Counted from the first letter of the stretch, positions 9,901 through 18,168 are shown. The stretch: 64,000 bases of DNA from Saccharothrix violaceirubra (GCF_014203755.1 NZ_JACHJS010000001.1:4092001-4156000), one strand, 5' to 3'. Notes: generated by a model not told the origin, from the sequence alone. Numbers and translations are program-made.

Positions 9901-10282
9901 AGGGCTCCCGGTTCTGCGCCCACTCGAAGTGCATCCGGGCCAGCTCCGGCAGGGTCGCGTCGACGAACTCGCGGCGGGCGATCCCGGCGGCGAGCGACCG
10001 TCGCGCGCAGTCCAAGACCGCGTCCCAGTCACCGAGGTGCCGGTACGTGACGGCCAGGCTGTACCACCACAGTGCGGTGTCGGCGTGGTCTCCCGCGCGG
10101 ACGACGGCGTGCCGCAGCAGGACCACCACCCCGGCCGCGACGTCCAGGTCCGCCGGTGCGTCCTCCGCGTGCTCCAACGCCAGCAGGCCGAGGTCGCCCG
10201 CGTCCACCGGGTCGACCGAACCGGTCGGCAGGCGGCGCAGGGCGTCGTCGACATCGGCGAACAGGGCGCTGTGGTCGGGCAT
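6926..10282 (-). CDS. Repeat-CHAT protease, 1118 residues
   Basis: Caspase-like CHAT peptidase with a long helical-repeat N-terminal region (about residues 1-780) that probably holds the enzyme inactive and senses a partner. The peptidase domain fills roughly residues 820-1118. The catalytic histidine lies in HLACHAG (about His966) and the cysteine in LAGCQTG (about Cys1010), followed by YDEALSLSTTFLALGARTVVGSLW. I placed the start at ATG 10282, which has GGAG 5 nt upstream; a reading from GTG 10375 lacks a ribosome binding site. It is divergent from the membrane protein gene at 10397. Proteins of this build are the proteolytic arm of STAND/CHAT conflict systems. It is complete and apparently active, and a paralogue of the partial CHAT gene at the left edge. 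Confidence 0.88.
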   Translation of the reverse strand: MPDHSALFADVDDALRRLPTGSVDPVDAGDLGLLALEHAEDAPADLDVAAGVVVLLRHAVVRAGDHADTALWWYSLAVTYRHLGDWDAVLDCARRSLAAGIARREFVDATLPELARMHFEWAQNREPWDLAGVRVARDLLGDSADFAARVAEGGPRTELARWRVGLMMLCFHVHADPVLLDGMEALTADLPAELVGMVRFVVETGRLATATDQAEIAERADRVFASRERIAAAGDPELVDQVTEVFFQLAADSDPVHLRRVVECAGLALGLPRSDPAATLRRHFQRLGSLLRLPPAAYRDYPLEQWLDDGEAALYAVTDAEPELIARAAATMALGRQTLIATRWQPMDMAGMVTHSRRARELVAHARGAGFADATLEARLAVLDEFARTVESLFTGGSTVDIAHMLDLVRGTGGEMGDVAASLAMLSGFTTGDRAATRAVSDLASDSPEWEVLRAFAESADLFGTAGPGDPRLLALREQALRISHADLRDAMVGMVDLATGARPATGTVDRNTWYGRIFDHMSVSMRAREAAARGDQRAVRAACARLDDLVRAAPDGSDEQALVRTSRANAYEMLPPTRGVLDTLVEDYTVHLDRDRKRRAVTVVASAMVLARTLRTRRARGDLDASRRLGMEALAWNGYRVLLQAGTADAVESARDRDRRVEPVVEWCLADRAYDDLVRVLDAQRSLVLGAATTGRTVAARLDALGHEDLARRWRAHSGREDETGWSGLRNLVLAALAEGGDALPEAPTVDEIRAALRAHGSDALVYLLPATAHGPGRAVIVPVDAKVRVRDLPGLREAPAFTRYVAASGRERLDALGDLCTWAWEAVGRDLLSALRHLAPGPRVVLVPVGALGLVPWHAARHPDGYLVRDLTIGYVPSARMLCDVVARPAAHGGAVLLGNPTRDLPYAAFEAEAVREDFFADGVLLGGSGRQRRWTPCADGAGTPEQVLEAVAKPLRLLHLACHAGVDVELPLRSTIRLSGADLTARMLLETSPTRAAELGQVTLAGCQTGVSGADYDEALSLSTTFLALGARTVVGSLWEVPSGKPTAQLMYVLYHGMHVAGLRPGEALRRAQLWMLDPDRVVPDGLPEGLRPDPCPDVDQADPVCWAGFAHLGW

Positions 10283-10396
10283 CTCGGCTCCGTCGCGGTC
10301 GGGATCGGGCGGCTGCACCCCACCTGACGGACGGCCGGAGGTCACCCGATCTTCGCTTGGTAACGTGCCCGCCACCGAGCGTGAAGGGGGTTCGTC

Positions 10397-12127
10397 GTGA
10401 CCGAAGCCGGGATCGACGCGTTACTCGTCGACAGGCTGTCCACCGGGGCGGGGCGGCTGGGCTGGGAATACGTCGAACCGAGGCCCGTGGCGGCCGGTCC
10501 CGAGGACAACCGGCCACCGGTCTGGGTCGAACCCGCCCCGGTGCTCCCGCCGGACACGACCGGGCGCAACGTGTTCATCGGCTGCGGGACCTTCCTGCTC
10601 GTCGGATCCCTGATGTGCCTGCCGTTCCTGGTGGTGTCGGACTCGGCGCGGCCAGTCCTGTTCTCCCTCATCGGCCTCGGCGCGTTGACCATCGCCCTCC
10701 CGACGGTGATCTCGCAGGCCAAGGCGAAGGAGGCCGAGAAGGAGCTCCGGGCCCGCCGCGAGTTCCACTGGACGGAGTTCCAGCGCGGCCACCGGCAGTG
10801 GCAGGAACGCGTGGCCGCGCACAACGCCGCCGAACTCACCCGCTGGGTCTCGACGCCGCGCTGGTACCCCGTGGGACCGCGGCGGCGGCCGGGCCGGGTC
10901 GACGTGTTCGGCGGCTCGGCCGACGGGTGGGCGGCACTGCTGGCCACCTACGGGTCGACGCTGCTGGACGAGGGCGTGTTCGTGCTCGACCTGACCGAGC
11001 AGTGGGTCGCCGACGGCCTGACGGGCATCGCCGAGCGGTCGGACCTGGACGTGGACGCGATCGCGTTCCCGACCGACGGCCTGGACGTGTTCGCCGGCCT
11101 GCCGGACGGCGAGATCGCCGAGCTGCTCGCCGCCGCCTTGGGCGCGGCACAGGAGGACGTGCGGGCTTTGCACGTGGACCTGATCGGCGCGGTGCTCGAC
11201 CGCCTGGCCGGCCCGACGACGCTGAGCCGGGTGGTGGCCGGGCTGAAGACGTTGCGCGGCAACCACGTCGAAGGCGCGCTGTCGGAAGCCGAGACCGACC
11301 TGCTGACCGCCGCGGCCGACACGGTGGCGGGCTCCGAGCAGGCACGCCGGGAACTCCGGTTCATCACGGGCATGCTCGACCTGGTCACCGCGGCCGAGCC
11401 CGCCGACGCCTTCGACGACCTGTGGCCGGAGTCGGGCATCACGGTGATCACCACGGTGGGCCCCCACCAACGCCGCAAGAACTTCGCCGACCGCCTGCTG
11501 TTCCACCGGGTCCTCCACCGGTTGCGGGACACGCCCCTGGGCACGGGCCGGGGCGTGCTGGTGGTGGCCGGCGCGGACGACCTCGGTGGTGCGGCCCTGC
11601 GGGAACTGGCCCGCCAGGCCGAACGCGCGGGCGTGCCGCTGGTCCTGCTGATGCGCACGCTCGACGAAGACCTGCAACCGCTGCTCGGCTCGGCGGACAG
11701 CGTGGCGGTGGTGATGCGCCTGGGCAACGCCCGGGAGGCGGCCGTCGCCGCCGGGTACCTGGGCCGCGAACACCGGTTCCAGCTCAGCGCCCTGACCTTC
11801 GAGGTCGGCCGCACCCTGACCGGCAGCCGGTCCTACGCCCGGGGCGGTGCGCAAGGCACGTCGACGACGACCGGCGAGCACGGCGTGACCACCACGCGGA
11901 CGTCGACGTGGCAGCGGACGACCGGCTACGCGGAAGCCGACTCGACCGGCCGCGGCGCCACCCTGACCCGGTCGTACGAGTTCGCGGTGGAGCCGACCAC
12001 GATCCAGTCCCTGCCGGTCACGTCGTTCGTCCTGGTGGAGGACGGGCAGTCCGGTCGGCGCGTGGTGCTGGGCGACTGCAACCCTGGTATCGCCTTGCTG
12101 GACAAGGTCTCCCCCACACCGCGCTAG
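10397..12127 (+). CDS. Membrane-anchored HerA/FtsK-like protein with a degenerate P-loop
   Basis: Protein of 576 residues from GTG 10397 (GAAGGGGG 6 nt upstream). Two membrane helices lie at about 58-80 and 86-106, followed by a basic coiled segment (AKAKEAEKELRARREF). The soluble part has the layout of a HerA/FtsK/VirD4-type ATPase: a strand and turn at the P-loop place (VDVFGGSADGWAALL, about 168-182), a Walker-B-like strand (GVLVVAGADDLGG, about 386-398), then VPLVLLMRTLDED. The P-loop has no GK[ST], so ATP hydrolysis is unlikely. It therefore looks like a pseudo-ATPase scaffold at the membrane. Its start faces the repeat-CHAT gene across a 114-bp gap, so the two may share regulation. The fold is inferred from pattern and could be wrong. 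Confidence 0.65.
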   Translation: MTEAGIDALLVDRLSTGAGRLGWEYVEPRPVAAGPEDNRPPVWVEPAPVLPPDTTGRNVFIGCGTFLLVGSLMCLPFLVVSDSARPVLFSLIGLGALTIALPTVISQAKAKEAEKELRARREFHWTEFQRGHRQWQERVAAHNAAELTRWVSTPRWYPVGPRRRPGRVDVFGGSADGWAALLATYGSTLLDEGVFVLDLTEQWVADGLTGIAERSDLDVDAIAFPTDGLDVFAGLPDGEIAELLAAALGAAQEDVRALHVDLIGAVLDRLAGPTTLSRVVAGLKTLRGNHVEGALSEAETDLLTAAADTVAGSEQARRELRFITGMLDLVTAAEPADAFDDLWPESGITVITTVGPHQRRKNFADRLLFHRVLHRLRDTPLGTGRGVLVVAGADDLGGAALRELARQAERAGVPLVLLMRTLDEDLQPLLGSADSVAVVMRLGNAREAAVAAGYLGREHRFQLSALTFEVGRTLTGSRSYARGGAQGTSTTTGEHGVTTTRTSTWQRTTGYAEADSTGRGATLTRSYEFAVEPTTIQSLPVTSFVLVEDGQSGRRVVLGDCNPGIALLDKVSPTPR

Positions 12128-12303
12128 CGGTCCGGCGGCTTCGGCTTCGACCCGCCCGCACACGAATTCGATCAGTCCGGACACGAGGCCCCGCCCGACC
12201 TCGCCTCCGCCCATACGCGGGACCGCGCCCGACCTCGCCCCACGCGTGCACGAGGCCGCGCCCGCCTTCGGCCCACCGGTGCGCGGGCCGGGCGCAAGGT
12301 CCG

Positions 12304-13011
12304 CTAAGCGTGCCCGAGCGACGCGGAGATCCCCGACACCCGGCCCGCCGGGTCGAAGTCGACGGTCGCCGACAACCCGGGACCGGTCACCACGAGATTC
12401 CGGTGGTCGGGACCGAACTCGACGCGCAGGCCACGCCGCACCCCGTACGCGTAGACGGCCCGGCGGTGGTCGGTCAGCGGCAACTCGGCCACCCCCTGCT
12501 GCAACACGCGCATCACCCGGGCCGGCTCGGGCGCGGGCAGGGCGAGGTCGGGGTGCTCGATCAGGACGGCGATCCGGGTGCCGCCGCCGGCGTCGGCGGT
12601 GTAGGAGGTGAACCGCCCGGAGACCGCCTTCGCCGCCTCCACCAGCACGCCGGCCGCGCCGACGGCGTCGGTCACGCCGGGCAGCGCCGAGAACGGGACC
12701 TCGGCCTCGGCCAGTTGCGCGATCCCGTGCCGGGCGCCGAAGTCGCGGACCGACGCGGCCAGCCCGGTGACCGCCGGTCCGTAACCGGCCGGGTTCGCCC
12801 AGCTCCACAGCCACGAACCGGGGCCGGGCGCGGCCGTGCCGAGCAGGTGCGACGCCGTGCAGACGAGCGGGTGGTCGCCGGTGAACTCGAACCGACCGGC
12901 CTGCAGGTCCGCGCCCCAGCTGTGCCGGCCGAGGACCTCGGACAGGCGCAACTGGTGCTCGAAGGACAGCAGGGCCGCGTCGTCGAGCAACTGCGACAGG
13001 GTAGGGGACAC
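12304..13011 (-). CDS. DUF6882-like protein, 235 residues
   Basis: A soluble protein that opens VSPTLSQLLDDAALLSFEHQ, the N-terminal pattern I associate with DUF6882. Its central part has many Trp/Phe residues (GSWLWSWANPAGYG). The function of the family is unknown. The start is set at GTG 13011 from that pattern; the frame stays open to 13113 without a convincing ribosome binding site. It lies 56 bp downstream of the STAND-WD40 gene on the same strand, so the two are likely one transcript, and it may be an accessory or immunity-like partner of that NTPase. Confidence 0.65.
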   Translation of the reverse strand: MSPTLSQLLDDAALLSFEHQLRLSEVLGRHSWGADLQAGRFEFTGDHPLVCTASHLLGTAAPGPGSWLWSWANPAGYGPAVTGLAASVRDFGARHGIAQLAEAEVPFSALPGVTDAVGAAGVLVEAAKAVSGRFTSYTADAGGGTRIAVLIEHPDLALPAPEPARVMRVLQQGVAELPLTDHRRAVYAYGVRRGLRVEFGPDHRNLVVTGPGLSATVDFDPAGRVSGISASLGHA

Positions 13012-13067
13012 GGTCCACAAAGTATCCGGCCCGGACCGGGCGCACTCCGGTTTCCGCCAAAAGTCCA

Positions 13068-16000
13068 CTAGGGACAGTCGGGCTGATTTGTCCCCGGGAC
13101 GTACTCCGCCCAACGCTGCGCGGTCAGCACGTCACGCGTCGTGGCGCAGATCCGCTCCACGACCCGGTCCACGTCCGTCCGCCACACCCGCACGACCCGG
13201 TCGCCGCCGGCCGTCACCAGCGTCCGGCCGTCCGGCCCGAACACCGCGCCGAACACGGTCCCGGTGTGCGCGGTCAACGGCGGCCCGAGCGACACCGGCG
13301 ACCGGGGATCGGTCACGTCCCACAGGCGCACCGCGTCGTCCTGCCCACCGCTGACCAACGTCCGGCCATCCGGGCTGAACCGCGCCGCGAAGACGGTGTT
13401 CGTGTGCCCCGCGACCACGGACAGTTCGGCGGGCGCGTTCGGATCGGCCACGTCCCACAACCGCAGGCTCCCGTCCTCCCCCGCGCTCACCATGGTCCGC
13501 CCGTCCGGGCTGAACGCCACCGCCCACAGCGGGGCGGTGTGCCGGAAGGCGCCGATGCCCGCCGTCCCCGCCGCCGTGGGCGGCAGGCTGCCGACGTTCC
13601 AGAGCTGCACCGTGCGGTCGCCGCTCGCCGTCGCGACCGTCCGGCCGTCGGGTGTGAACGCGAGCCCGTACACGGGTCCGGTCTGCCGCCGCACCTCGGC
13701 CGCCTGCGCCGGGTGGGCCGGATCGGTGACGTTCCACAGGCGCAGCGAACCGCCGGCGTCCCCGGTCGCGAGCGCCCGCCCGTCCGGGCTGAACGCCACC
13801 GTCCACACCGTCCCGGTGTGCCCGTCGAGCACGCCCAGCGGCACCGGTCGTGCGGGATCGGCCACGTTCCACAGCCGCACGACCGGTTCCGCGGCGGACA
13901 CGGCGAGCAGCATCCCGTCCGGGCTGAAGGCCACGGCGGTCACCGAACCGCCGAACCCGGTCAGCGGTTCGCCCGCGGGCGCGACGGCGTCGAGGTCCGC
14001 GGCGTTCCACAGCCGGACCGTGCGGTCGGCGCCACCGGTCGCGAGGACCCGGCCGTCGGGACTCGACGCCACCGCCTCGACGTTGTCGGTGTGGCCGGTG
14101 ACCACCGTGGTGGTGGGCAGGTGCCACAGCCGGGCGGTGTGGTCGTTGCCGCCGGTCGCCACGGTCCGGCCGTCGGGGCTGAACGCCAACGAGGTCACCG
14201 GGCCGGTGTGTCCGGCGAGGGCGCGGCCCAACGAGGCGGGGCGGTCCGGTTGGCCGACGTTCCAGAGCTGGACTCGGTGGTCGTAGGAAGCCGTGGCCAG
14301 CGTGCGGCCGTCCGGTGCGAACTCCAGCGACCAGATGAAACTCGTGTGCCCGGTGAGCTGCCCGAGCTGTCGCGGCGCCGCCGGAGCGGCGACGTCCCAC
14401 AGCCGCACGGTCCGGTCGAAACCGCCGGTCGCCACCGTGCGGCCGTCCGGGCTGAACGCGACCGACAGCACCGGTCCCTTGTGGCCGACCTGCGGTTCGC
14501 CCAGCGCGACGGGCGCGGCCGGGTCGGCGATGTCCCACAGCCGCAACCGCTCGTCGTCGTCCACGCCGGCGAGGGTGCGGCCGTCCGGGCTGAACGCCAC
14601 ACCGAACACCGTGCCGGAGTGCCCGGTGATCGGCGCACCCAGCGGAAGGGGTGCGGCCGCGTCGCGCACGTCCCACAGCCGGATCAGGCTGTCGTCGGCG
14701 GCCGTGGCGAGGATCCTGCCGTCGGGGCTGAACCGCGCGACCGACACCGTGCCCAGGTGGCCCGCGATCTCGCCGAGCCGCACGGGTTTCGCCGGGTCGG
14801 CGGCGTTCCAGAGCTGGACCAGCCCGCCGTCGCCGGCGACGGCCAGGATGCGGCTGTCGGGGGCGAACGCCAGGCTCACCACGGTGTCGCGACGGCCGAT
14901 CGGGATCGTGCCCAGCGGCGTGGTGCGGGACGGGTCGTCGGTGTTCCACAGGCGCACGGTGTCGCTCTGGCCGCCGGTGGCCAGGATCTTGCCGTCCGCG
15001 CTGAAGTCGACCGCGCGGACGTTGCCGTCGTCGCGGTGCACGATCGACGAGAGCGGGGTGTTCTGGCTGGACATCAGCTTCGTGCGCAGCGGGGGCCGGG
15101 GATCCATCCGGTACGCGGCGAGGTCGAGCCGCGCGGCGAGCGAGGCGTCGTCGACGCGTACCCGGTCGGCTTCGGCGGTGATCTGGTTGAACACCGCGGT
15201 GCGCCGGTCGGCGACGGCCCGGTCGCGGGCGTCGCGGGCGAGCCCGTTCTGCCGGATCGCGACGACGGCGGTGAGCGACGCGACGAGCGACAGCACCACG
15301 AGGGCCGCGAGCACGAGTCCGCGGCGGTGGACGGCGCGCTGGTGCGCGGCCGAGGACGCGGCCAGGAACGCGGCGGCCGTCGTGCTCAGGTCGCCCGGGT
15401 CGACCATCGACCGCACGGTCTCCAACCGGCTGCCCCGGTACAGGGCGGACGGGTCGCGGCCGTCGCGGTCCCACGCCGCCGCGGCGGTCTCCAGTTCCTG
15501 GCGGACCAGGTTGCCCGCGCGGTCGTTGTCGATCCACGAGCGCAGGCGGGGCCAGGCGCTCAGCAGTGCCTCGTGGGTGATCTCGGCGGACTCGTGGTCG
15601 TGGGTGATCAGCCGGCCCCGGGCGAACAGGTCGGCCACCGCCCACACCGTGCGCGGGTCGTGGCCGAAACCGCCGAACTCCGTGAGCGGCAGGCCGCGCC
15701 GGGTGTCCTCGGCGCGGCCGATCGTGACCATGCGCAGGAACAGCGAGCGCGCCACGTCCTGGCCGGCGGGGTCGAGTCGGGTGAACAGCCCTTCGGCCGT
15801 GGTGGCGACGGCCTGTCGGATGCCGCCTGTGGTGCGGTAGCCGGCCACGGTGAGGACGTGGCCATGGCGTTGTTGCCACGTGGCGCGCAGGGCGTGGGCG
15901 AGTAGCGGCAGCCGTCCCGATGTGTCGCCGCCGGCGGCTTCGTGGACACCCGTGCCGAGGTCGGCGAGCAGTAGTTCGACCAGGCCGGGTTCGACGTCGA

Positions 16001-16868
16001 GACCGACGTCGCGGGCGGGCAGCGTGATCGCGGCGCGCAGTTCGTCGTCGGACAGCGGGCCGAGGAAGAGTTGGTCGCGTTGGGCGGCGGCGCGCAGGCC
16101 GGCGTGGTCGGCGCAGGACGCGTAGAAGTCCGCGCGCAGGCCGAACACCACGGCGGCGGGGACGTAGCCGTCGTGAGGTTCTGTCAGGTGGGTGAGGATG
16201 TCGAGGAAGCGGCGTCGGGTGTGGTCGTCGACGCCCAGGGTGAAGATCTCCTCCAGTTGGTCGACGATCAGCACGAGGTGCTCGTCGCGGCGGCGCACCA
16301 CCTCGGCGACCATCTCGCGGCTCGCTTCGGCGCCGGATCGGAGCACTTCCAGGACCCGCGTGGGCTCGATGCCGACGACGGTCGCGAGGTAGCGGGCCAG
16401 GACTTCCAGGGGGCGTGCGGTCGGGGTGAAGACGAGGCACGGCCAGCGGGTCGAGCCGTCCAGGCCGCCGCGCGCCAGGGCGGGGAGTACGCCGGCGCGC
16501 AGCAGCGAGGATTTCCCGGCGCCGGAGGGGGCGACCACGAGAAGCGCGCCGCCTTCGCGAAGGCTCCGGTCGATGGCGGTGATCACGGAGGCCACGACGT
16601 GGTCGCGGCCGAAGAACCACCTTTCCTGGTCCGGGCCGAAAGCGGTGAGGCCCGGGTAGGGGCACTCGTCCGAGGTCGGGCCCACGGGGCGTGCCCTGCG
16701 GACTGTTTCGGAATAGTGCATGTGCAGGTCGCGGCCGACGAGGTACTGGTCGCGGCCGGCCTGGTAGATCGAGGCTGAATCCATTGCTACGGCGGTCTGC
16801 CGTCGACCCTCGCCGGAATCCATTTCAGGGGAGGGGGAATCGCCGGATTCCTGGGTGGCGTCGCCCAT
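13068..16868 (-). CDS. STAND NTPase with a transmembrane helix and 14 WD40 repeats
   Basis: Protein of 1266 residues. The N-terminus carries a short repeat-like motif QAGRDQYLVGRD (36-47). A STAND-type NTPase follows, with Walker A APSGAGKSS (113-121), Walker B LVLIVDQLEEIF (198-209) and a winged-helix-like end. A single membrane helix lies at about 516-537. Fourteen WD40 repeats (FSPDGR followed by VRLWN) fill about 615-1250, enough for two seven-bladed propellers. Such proteins sense a ligand with the propellers, oligomerise on NTP binding and recruit an effector; the nearby CHAT proteases are obvious effector candidates. A good promoter lies upstream at 16913-16941, and the DUF6882-like gene is downstream on the same strand. 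No catalytic effector domain is fused, unlike many relatives. Confidence 0.92.
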   Translation of the reverse strand: MGDATQESGDSPSPEMDSGEGRRQTAVAMDSASIYQAGRDQYLVGRDLHMHYSETVRRARPVGPTSDECPYPGLTAFGPDQERWFFGRDHVVASVITAIDRSLREGGALLVVAPSGAGKSSLLRAGVLPALARGGLDGSTRWPCLVFTPTARPLEVLARYLATVVGIEPTRVLEVLRSGAEASREMVAEVVRRRDEHLVLIVDQLEEIFTLGVDDHTRRRFLDILTHLTEPHDGYVPAAVVFGLRADFYASCADHAGLRAAAQRDQLFLGPLSDDELRAAITLPARDVGLDVEPGLVELLLADLGTGVHEAAGGDTSGRLPLLAHALRATWQQRHGHVLTVAGYRTTGGIRQAVATTAEGLFTRLDPAGQDVARSLFLRMVTIGRAEDTRRGLPLTEFGGFGHDPRTVWAVADLFARGRLITHDHESAEITHEALLSAWPRLRSWIDNDRAGNLVRQELETAAAAWDRDGRDPSALYRGSRLETVRSMVDPGDLSTTAAAFLAASSAAHQRAVHRRGLVLAALVVLSLVASLTAVVAIRQNGLARDARDRAVADRRTAVFNQITAEADRVRVDDASLAARLDLAAYRMDPRPPLRTKLMSSQNTPLSSIVHRDDGNVRAVDFSADGKILATGGQSDTVRLWNTDDPSRTTPLGTIPIGRRDTVVSLAFAPDSRILAVAGDGGLVQLWNAADPAKPVRLGEIAGHLGTVSVARFSPDGRILATAADDSLIRLWDVRDAAAPLPLGAPITGHSGTVFGVAFSPDGRTLAGVDDDERLRLWDIADPAAPVALGEPQVGHKGPVLSVAFSPDGRTVATGGFDRTVRLWDVAAPAAPRQLGQLTGHTSFIWSLEFAPDGRTLATASYDHRVQLWNVGQPDRPASLGRALAGHTGPVTSLAFSPDGRTVATGGNDHTARLWHLPTTTVVTGHTDNVEAVASSPDGRVLATGGADRTVRLWNAADLDAVAPAGEPLTGFGGSVTAVAFSPDGMLLAVSAAEPVVRLWNVADPARPVPLGVLDGHTGTVWTVAFSPDGRALATGDAGGSLRLWNVTDPAHPAQAAEVRRQTGPVYGLAFTPDGRTVATASGDRTVQLWNVGSLPPTAAGTAGIGAFRHTAPLWAVAFSPDGRTMVSAGEDGSLRLWDVADPNAPAELSVVAGHTNTVFAARFSPDGRTLVSGGQDDAVRLWDVTDPRSPVSLGPPLTAHTGTVFGAVFGPDGRTLVTAGGDRVVRVWRTDVDRVVERICATTRDVLTAQRWAEYVPGTNQPDCP

Positions 16869-16912
16869 GGCATTCCAGTCGTGAGATTGTCGCTTGTTTT
16901 CGGACGTGCGGG

Positions 16913-16941
16913 ATTATGCACACCTTTTCATCGGGCCACAA
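16913..16941 (-). promoter_or_regulatory. Sigma-70-type promoter of the STAND-WD40 gene
   Basis: Read on the minus strand, TTGTGG (16941-16936) and CATAAT (16918-16913) are separated by exactly 17 nt, a good match to the housekeeping promoter in an otherwise GC-rich context. Transcription would start near 16906, about 40 nt before the ATG. A dyad GGATT-GATG-AATCC (16948-16961) lies just upstream and could be an operator. Confidence 0.5.
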
Positions 16942-16964
16942 TCACACGGATTGATGAATCCGCA

Positions 16965-17198
16965 TTATTGCGTGTCGGCGTTGGCGTGCGTGGGTGCTGT
17001 GGGTGCTTGGTGGGTGTCGTTCGGGGTTGGGTCGGGGAAGCGTTCGAGAGCGTCGCTCGCCGCTCGGGCTGAGCACCGGAAAGGGGCACTCGGGGGGATC
17101 GATCCCCGGCTTGTCGCCGTCGTGGGTCGCGTCGGATGCTGCCGGTGCTTGGTAGCGGGTTCCGCGCGGGCAGGTAGCGGGCGGTCGGTGGTCGTCAT
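16965..17198 (-). CDS. Doubtful 77-residue frame in the 16.9-17.3 kb gap
   Basis: The gap between the STAND gene and the ADP-ribosylglycohydrolase holds only this frame. AGGAGG lies 11 nt before its ATG (17198). The product is rich in Thr, Pro, Arg and Ala without a fold I recognise (MTTTDRPLPARAEPATKHR at the start). It overlaps a dispersed DNA repeat that also occurs at 60.8 kb in a non-coding place, which argues that this DNA is not under protein-level selection. A 14-bp palindrome GGGGATCGATCCCC lies inside it (17094-17107). Confidence 0.2.
   Translation of the reverse strand: MTTTDRPLPARAEPATKHRQHPTRPTTATSRGSIPPSAPFRCSARAASDALERFPDPTPNDTHQAPTAPTHANADTQ
17002..17083. repeat. Dispersed repeat, long copy
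   Basis: Two blocks recur at 60804-60851: a 17-bp block (17002-17018, one mismatch) and a 31-bp block (17053-17083, one mismatch, core GCTCGGGCTGA). Here they are separated by 34 bp; in the other copy they touch. Both copies lie in gaps before genes. Confidence 0.6.
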
Positions 17199-17303
17199 GG
17201 TGTCGGCGTCCTCCTGGTTCGTCGGGGTCGTGACCAGGGTGTCCGGTCGGTCCGACAGTTTTCGGGCGGGAAAGGGGGAGGCTGTCTGACACGATTGGGT
17301 GTA

Positions 17304-18168
17304 ATGACCGGTCGACGACGTTTCAGGGCCTTCGCTGCCCTTCAAGGTGTTCGTGTCGGCGACGCTTCGGGGTCGCAGTTCTTCGTTCCCGCGAACAGGG
17401 AGTCGTTGTCCCGCAACGAACTTCCGCCAGGCATCTGGCAGTGGACGGACGACACCGAGATGGCCTGTTCGGTGTTCGCGGTCCTCGACGAGGTCGGGTG
17501 GGTCGATCGGGACGTGCTTGCCCGTGGCTTCGCTCGGCGCCACGACTTCGACCGGGGTTATGGGCCCGCGGTCAACCGGATGTTGCGGCTCGTCCGCGAA
17601 GGTGGTGACTGGCGGGCGTTGGCGGCCGGGTTGTTCGACGGCAGTGGTTCGTACGGCAACGGGGCCGCCCTGCGGGTCGCGCCGGTGGGGGCCTGGTTCG
17701 CCGACGATCCGGCCGAGGCCGCGCGGCAGGCGGTGGCTTCCGCCGAGGTCACGCACACCCACCCGCAAGGGGTCGCGGGTGCGGTGGCGGTGGCCGTCGC
17801 GGCGGCGGTGGCGGTCGGGCACGACTCGACGGCGCGGGACTTCCTGGCCGCCGTGCTCGATCATGTGCCGGAAAGTGTTGTGCGCCAAGGGATCGTGGCC
17901 GCCTTGGACATCGGGGACGCGGCGACCGCCGCGCGCGAACCGGGCAACGGGAGCGATACCAGTGCCCAGCGCACGGTCCCGTTCGCGCTCTGGGTCGCGG
18001 CTCGCCATCTCGACGACTTCGTTCCGCGCGTTCCGGGTCACGGCCGGGCAGGGCGGCGACGTGGACACCACCTGCGCGATCGTGGGCGGTGTGCTCGGCG
18101 CGCGCACGGCGCCGCCCGACGAGTGGTCGCGCCGGTGCGAGGAACTCCCCGACTGGGTGCGGCCCTGA
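17304..18168 (+). pseudogene. ADP-ribosylglycohydrolase family gene with a frameshift
   Basis: ADP-ribosylglycohydrolases remove ADP-ribose from proteins or small molecules using two magnesium ions. The first frame gives GDASGSQF, the metal-binding WTDDTEMA (about residue 50), VAPVGAWF, THTHPQGVAGAVAVA and VPFALWVAARHLDDF. The second metal motif and family end, GGDVDTTCAIVGG to ELPDWVRP, appear only in the next frame. The switch falls at about 18022-18036 and needs one base skipped (an insertion of one, or loss of two). The intact product would be about 287 residues. GDASGSQF departs from the usual GDALG pattern. The first-frame product would run on to 18356 with a nonsense Arg-rich tail. Start ATG 17304 is chosen from the family N-terminus. 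Either a true pseudogene or an assembly indel. Confidence 0.8.

Noticed and set aside
6908..10327. Long plus-strand frame opposite the repeat-CHAT gene
   Set aside because: His/Gln/Arg-rich product with no motif; the CHAT gene on the other strand has catalytic signatures and a ribosome binding site.
12128..12303. Degenerate direct repeats around CGCCCGACCTCGCC
   Set aside because: Copies are short and irregular, within the range expected of GC-rich intergenic DNA.
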